Shown piece by piece: positions 60,355 through 64,000 of a DNA stretch of 64,000 nucleotides. Numbering within the stretch: position 1 is the first letter of the stretch; each line of letters begins with the position of its first letter. A program made the translations under genes and the position numbers. Origin of the DNA: Methanolinea mesophila (GTDB taxonomy: Archaea; Halobacteriota; Methanomicrobia; Methanomicrobiales; Methanospirillaceae); assembly GCF_017873855.1 (NCBI RefSeq), contig NZ_JAGGKR010000002.1, forward strand, positions 62,001 to 126,000. The letters are read 5' to 3'. A model generated the notes under the pieces. It was not told the DNA's origin, made no database searches, and saw only the letters and a program-made list of their open reading frames with translations.

Positions 60355-60427
60355 GGGCCTGAAGGGATTTGAACCCTTGACCTACGGATTAAGAGTCCGT
60401 CGCTCTGCCGAACTAAGCTACAAGCCC
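60355..60427 (-). tRNA. tRNA-Lys (anticodon CTT)
   Basis: A 73-base cloverleaf on the minus strand. The acceptor stem pairs GGGCTTG with CAGGCCC (one G-U). The anticodon arm is ACGGA-CTCTTAA-TCCGT, placing CTT in the loop. The T arm reads GGGTTCAAATCCC. No intron is present and CCA is not encoded. Confidence 0.95.
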
Positions 60428-60577
60428 AAAAATTTGGACCTACATAAATGGTAGCGGGAATGCAATAAACTTTTCGAAATTGGCCACATGCACGGCTTTT
60501 TTTTGCTCCGGAGGTGGAATTTGTTGGAATTCGCGATTGTAACCTTAATATGCTGAGCGGGGTTACCTTACAGACAT

Positions 60578-62044
60578 ATGCCCGAAATGGTCCAGCCTGA
60601 GTCACGCGGCCGGGTAAAATTCGTAATTTTCGGATGCGGGAGCATCGGTTTTTCCATCCTGCAGGAACTGGTGCAGGCCGGTGAACACGTGCTGGTGATC
60701 GATCGCGACCCGGACAGGGTCAGGGAACTCCGCGACCAGCACTACGAGGCCTCGGTAAAAGAGATGACCGATCAAGACCTGATGGCGGGTCTCCCCCCGT
60801 TCGAGATCGGGTTCCTCGTCAGCGGCGACCACCAGGCAAACCTCGCAGCACTCCAGACCATCAAGGGCAAGAGCCCGGCGATCGAGGTAATGGCGCGGGC
60901 AACTGATCCCCTCAACGCGGAAAAACTGGAAAAGGCGGGAGCGGACTATGTGCTCTCCCCCTCGCCGGTAGTGGCCAGGGCCGCGATACACCAGATCACG
61001 AAACTGCATGCAAACCGGGTCTCGATGAGGCTTTATAGCCTCCTCTCCGGCTGGGAGGGGGTGCTCGGGATCGTCACCCACAAGAACCCCGACCCCGACG
61101 CGATCTCCAGTGCAATGGCGCTCGCGGCCATTGCGAAGAGTGCGAACCCGAAGAAGCTCGCGGTCAGGATATTCTATGACGGGGTGATAGGCCACCAGGA
61201 GAACCGGACCATGGTAAACCTTCTCGAGATAAAGATGGAGAAGTACGAACCCCAGCTGCTCCAGGAATGCAATTATCTTGCGCTGGTTGACTGTCCCGGG
61301 CCGGGGATAAACAATCCTCTCTCGCCCCGCACGAGGGTGCACATCGTGATAGACCACCACCAGGACGGACAGGGGCTGGAAGCCATGGTACCCTTCGTGG
61401 ACATCCGCCCCGGTCTCGGGGCGACGGCGAGCATCCTGGCCCAGTATATGCAGGAACTGGATATCGCCATCGACAGGCTGATCGCCACCGGCCTCCTCTA
61501 CGGGATCCGTTCCGATACCCGGGACTTCGAGCGGAACGTCACCCCTTCCGATCTCACCAATGCCGCATTCCTCCTCCCCCTGGCGGACAACGACCTGCTC
61601 GACCAGATCAAGTCCCCCTCCCTCTCCCAGGAGACGCTTGACGTACTGGGGGTTGCCATCCGGAACAGGAAGATAAGGTCCGGGTACCTCTTCTCGAACG
61701 TGGGGTATGTCAGGAACAGGGACTCGCTTCCCCAGGCCGCGGACCTGCTGATCACCCTCGAGGGGGTGAACTGTGCACTTGTGTACGGGATCTCGGACGA
61801 CGCCATCATCATGTCAGCCCGGAACCGCGACATCCGGCTTCATATCGGGAACGTGCTCTCCGAGGCGTTCGGGGATATCGGGGACGCGGGAGGGCACCCC
61901 AACATGGCCGCTGCCACTATTCCGCTTGCGTATTTCCGGAGGGTAAAGAACAAGGATGACCTCCTGAACCTGATCATCGATCCGCTCCTGAAGAAGTTCA
62001 ACCACCTCGCCGGGCTGGAGAACGAGGGTAAGGATGAACTTTGA
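60578..62044 (+). CDS. RCK/TrkA-N domain fused to DHH-DHHA1 phosphoesterase
   Basis: A 488-residue cytoplasmic protein. Residues 12-135 are a TrkA-N/RCK nucleotide-binding domain (FVIFGCGSIGFSILQELV). Residues about 160-350 are a DHH phosphoesterase with THKNPDPDAISSAMALAA, LVDCP, and the metal site IDHHQ (Asp259-His260-His261). The DHHA1 domain ends with GGHPNMAAATIP. DHH proteins cleave cyclic dinucleotides or short RNA; the RCK domain would gate this by NAD(H) or a nucleotide. This fusion is known in methanogens. TATA (cttaatatgc) is about 28 bases before ATG 60578. It overlaps mptE by 11 bases. Confidence 0.9.
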   Translation: MPEMVQPESRGRVKFVIFGCGSIGFSILQELVQAGEHVLVIDRDPDRVRELRDQHYEASVKEMTDQDLMAGLPPFEIGFLVSGDHQANLAALQTIKGKSPAIEVMARATDPLNAEKLEKAGADYVLSPSPVVARAAIHQITKLHANRVSMRLYSLLSGWEGVLGIVTHKNPDPDAISSAMALAAIAKSANPKKLAVRIFYDGVIGHQENRTMVNLLEIKMEKYEPQLLQECNYLALVDCPGPGINNPLSPRTRVHIVIDHHQDGQGLEAMVPFVDIRPGLGATASILAQYMQELDIAIDRLIATGLLYGIRSDTRDFERNVTPSDLTNAAFLLPLADNDLLDQIKSPSLSQETLDVLGVAIRNRKIRSGYLFSNVGYVRNRDSLPQAADLLITLEGVNCALVYGISDDAIIMSARNRDIRLHIGNVLSEAFGDIGDAGGHPNMAAATIPLAYFRRVKNKDDLLNLIIDPLLKKFNHLAGLENEGKDEL

Positions 62045-62654
62045 GGAATGGGAGCCGCATTACCTGGAAATACTGGACTACTTCGGGTTCTCCCGCGAGG
62101 ATGACGAGGACGCCGCGCGGGTCCTCGCCGGGCTCCTGACGAAGGACGATCTCCCGGTCCTCTCATCGATCTGCCGCGGGGGGGATATCACGGTCTGCGG
62201 GAACGCTCCCACACTGAAACGTGAGGTCCCGGTAGTCCGGGGGAAGGTCTTTGCCGCCGATGCGGCAGCCGAAGTCCTCCTCGACCACGGGATCCGGCCT
62301 GCGGCGGTCTTTACCGACCTCGATGGTGCGACCGACCGGTTCATTGAGATGAACCGGGAAGGGACCGTGATGGTGGTGCACGCCCATGGCGACAACATTC
62401 CTCTTCTCCGCCACTGGGTGCCCCGCTTCCCGGGACCGCTGGTCGGGACCACCCAGAGCCGCCCGTTGCCGCACGTCCATAATTTCGGGGGCTTCACCGA
62501 CGGGGACCGGGCGGTCTTCGCCGCGGATGCGCTCGGTGCCGCACGAATAAGGCTCGCGGGGTTCGACTGCGGCGACACCTCGGTCGACCCGGTGAAACGG
62601 GGAAAGCTCTTCTGGGCACGAACCCTCCTGGGACTTCTTGGGTATGAATGCTGA
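62034..62654 (+). CDS. mptE: 6-hydroxymethyl-7,8-dihydropterin pyrophosphokinase (MptE)
   Basis: Makes the pyrophosphate ester used in tetrahydromethanopterin synthesis. The 206-residue protein matches DUF115/MptE: GGDITVCGNAPTLK, FAADAAAEVLLDHGIRPAAVFTDLDG, HAHGDNIPLLRHWV, GTTQSRP, and GFTDGDRAVFAADALGAARIRLAGFDC. It overlaps the DHH gene by 11 bases and the radical SAM gene by 11 bases, so all three are translationally coupled. Confidence 0.93.
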   Translation: MNFEEWEPHYLEILDYFGFSREDDEDAARVLAGLLTKDDLPVLSSICRGGDITVCGNAPTLKREVPVVRGKVFAADAAAEVLLDHGIRPAAVFTDLDGATDRFIEMNREGTVMVVHAHGDNIPLLRHWVPRFPGPLVGTTQSRPLPHVHNFGGFTDGDRAVFAADALGAARIRLAGFDCGDTSVDPVKRGKLFWARTLLGLLGYEC

Positions 62655-64000
62655 GGCCCTGATACTGGACGGGTACGTCGACGAACCTGCCTGCCTGGGA
62701 GTTCCTCCCTACATCTCCCCCTACATCCGGACCATTGCAGGGGTACTTGCCGGACTCGGCTACCAGCCCCGCTATCATACCATAGACCAGGTGAGAAAAG
62801 ACCCTCTCCTCCTCTCCGCCTCCCGGAATGCCGTCGTCTCGGTGATGATCGCGGGTGTCACCGTGCCGGGGAAGTACCTCGGCGGGACCCCGGCGAGTCT
62901 CACCGAGATCCAGCAGCTGGGCCGACAGCTGCCAGGAAAAAAGTTCGTCGGCGGGCCGATCGGGTTCGGGTATTCGGCCGGGGGTGGGCAGAAGGCAATC
63001 CGGCAGGCTATCTCGGGGTTCGACCACCTCCTTGAGGGCTCTCAGGAAGATGCCCTCTTTGCCTTTCTTTCCGGGGAGACCCCGCCAGCCGGTTCTTCGT
63101 ATGCCCGGTACGATTCCTGGGCGGTGGAGGGGGCGGGAATCATCCGGCAGCACCCGGGATTTCCCTGGGTCATGTGCGAGCTCGAGACCGCCAGGGGGTG
63201 TTCCCGGTCATATGCGGGAGGGTGCTCCTTCTGCACCGAACCGTTCTACGGCCCGCCCCGTTACCGGTCGGCGGAGGGCGTCGCCACCGAGGTCAGGGCG
63301 CTCTACGAGGCAGGCGCCCGGCATTTCCGTCTGGGAAGGCAGCCGGACCTTCTCACGTTCCAGGCAGGCACTGGTGAGTTCCCCCGCCCGAGACCCGATC
63401 GGCTGGAGGTGCTCTTCTCCGGGGTCCGGGAGGCCGCACCCGGGTTGCAGACCCTGCATATCGACAATGTGAACCCGGGGACCATCGCCCGGCACGGGGA
63501 TGCGGCACGGGACGCGTTGCGGGTGGTTGTCGCCTACCATACCCCCGGAGACGTCGCCGCCCTGGGGATGGAGACCGCCGATCCCCGGGTGGTGGAGGCG
63601 AACAACCTCAAGGCATCTCCCGGGGACGTGATGGAAGCGATCCGGGTGGTGAACCAGGTGGGGGGGCAGAGAAAGGACGGGATCCCGGAACTGCTTCCGG
63701 GGCTGAACTTTGTCACCGGGCTCGCGGGCGAGACTCCCCTCACATTCGACCTGAATGAACACTTCCTCAAAGAGGTCCTGGCATCGGGGTTGCTGGTCAG
63801 GAGGGTGAATATCCGGCAGCTGATGCCTTTCGAGGGTACGCGGGCCTATACCGACAACACCCTCGGGCTCCACCAGGCCCGTTTCCGGAAGTTCAAGGAG
63901 TTCGTGCGGGAAAAGTTCGACCATCCCATGCTGCAGCAGGTCTTTCCCGCCGGGACCCTGCTCCGTGACGTGGTGATCGAGGAGGAAGGGAATGTATCGT
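62644..64000 (+). CDS. Radical SAM protein (partial, runs off the right edge)
   Basis: Starts at ATG 62644 inside mptE and is open to the end of the window (at least 452 residues). The N-terminal 150 residues resemble a cobalamin-binding-type Rossmann domain (ILDGYVDEPACLGVPPYISPY, and KFVGGPIGFGYSAGG). The radical SAM cluster site is TARGCSRSYAGGCSFCTEPFYG, with Cys spacing C-x7-C-x2-C in place of the canonical C-x3-C-x2-C. Downstream are FRLGRQPDLLTF and LHIDNVNPGTIA, and the TIM-barrel MPFEGTRAY near the edge. Reaction unknown. Tight overlap with mptE suggests a role linked to pterins or cofactor synthesis, which is inference. Confidence 0.88.
   Translation, partial: MNAEALILDGYVDEPACLGVPPYISPYIRTIAGVLAGLGYQPRYHTIDQVRKDPLLLSASRNAVVSVMIAGVTVPGKYLGGTPASLTEIQQLGRQLPGKKFVGGPIGFGYSAGGGQKAIRQAISGFDHLLEGSQEDALFAFLSGETPPAGSSYARYDSWAVEGAGIIRQHPGFPWVMCELETARGCSRSYAGGCSFCTEPFYGPPRYRSAEGVATEVRALYEAGARHFRLGRQPDLLTFQAGTGEFPRPRPDRLEVLFSGVREAAPGLQTLHIDNVNPGTIARHGDAARDALRVVVAYHTPGDVAALGMETADPRVVEANNLKASPGDVMEAIRVVNQVGGQRKDGIPELLPGLNFVTGLAGETPLTFDLNEHFLKEVLASGLLVRRVNIRQLMPFEGTRAYTDNTLGLHQARFRKFKEFVREKFDHPMLQQVFPAGTLLRDVVIEEEGNVS

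Overview
The window reads as chromosomal DNA of a hydrogenotrophic methanogen, most likely a member of the order Methanomicrobiales; I cannot name the genus. The case rests on several genes: a Sep-tRNA:Cys-tRNA synthase, a Ni-sirohydrochlorin/cobyrinate a,c-diamide synthase (coenzyme F430 pathway), an MptE-type pterin pyrophosphokinase, a family B DNA polymerase, a CxxC-x17-CxxC zinc protein, a FilR1-type regulator, DUF2150, and a formate/nitrite transporter. Base composition is GC-rich, with AT-rich promoters whose TATA boxes often lie about 25-30 bases before a start codon, so many mRNAs look leaderless. I see no rRNA, CRISPR array, insertion sequence or integrase. One tRNA (Lys, CTT) is present.

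Layout. 1-5.3 kb: end of a phospholipase D/cardiolipin synthase gene, RNase HII, a cation/proton antiporter, a small secreted protein, a lipoprotein and a polytopic membrane protein. 5.7-11 kb: a PadR-regulated ABC exporter operon, an MFS exporter, an alpha/beta hydrolase and a YwbE-like protein. 11.4-19.8 kb: small proteins, an iron-sulfur flavoprotein, an HdeD-like protein, a FilR1 regulator, a UbiA prenyltransferase, an Fpg-like glycosylase, and a coupled DUF2150/DUF5814-like pair. 20-28.6 kb: ThiI, a NERD-TM-CAP fusion, a DUF1848 protein, two orphan solute-binding lipoproteins and a 7TM histidine kinase. 28.6-36 kb: a long AT-rich leader region followed by a 1973-residue secreted protein that joins ten IPT/TIG-like repeats, five PKD domains and a complete CotA/bilirubin-oxidase-type multicopper oxidase; this is the most striking locus. 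36-44 kb: MsrA, a PEBP protein, Dph6, a class I glutamine amidotransferase, SepCysS with a coupled 60-residue protein, an OB-fold membrane protein with the FNT channel, and PyrK/PyrD. 44-52.5 kb: malate dehydrogenase, PolB, a SnoaL-like protein, CfbB, IlvD and a 64-residue double DnaJ-type zinc protein. 52.6-57.3 kb: a zinc-ribbon RDD protein and an ABC-2 exporter whose two permease genes (one fused to a PrsW-like intramembrane protease) diverge from the ATPase gene. 57.6-64 kb: a DUF4353 secreted protein, tRNA-Lys, and an overlapping run of RCK-DHH phosphoesterase, MptE and a radical SAM protein that leaves the window.

Functionally the window mixes housekeeping (pyrimidine, branched-chain amino acid, Cys-tRNA, F430 and pterin synthesis, replication and repair) with cell-envelope and export functions. 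The envelope part is rich in fusions that suggest signalling or surface chemistry not yet described: an adhesin-like laccase, a membrane-anchored NERD nuclease carrying an external CAP domain, and an exporter permease with its own protease.
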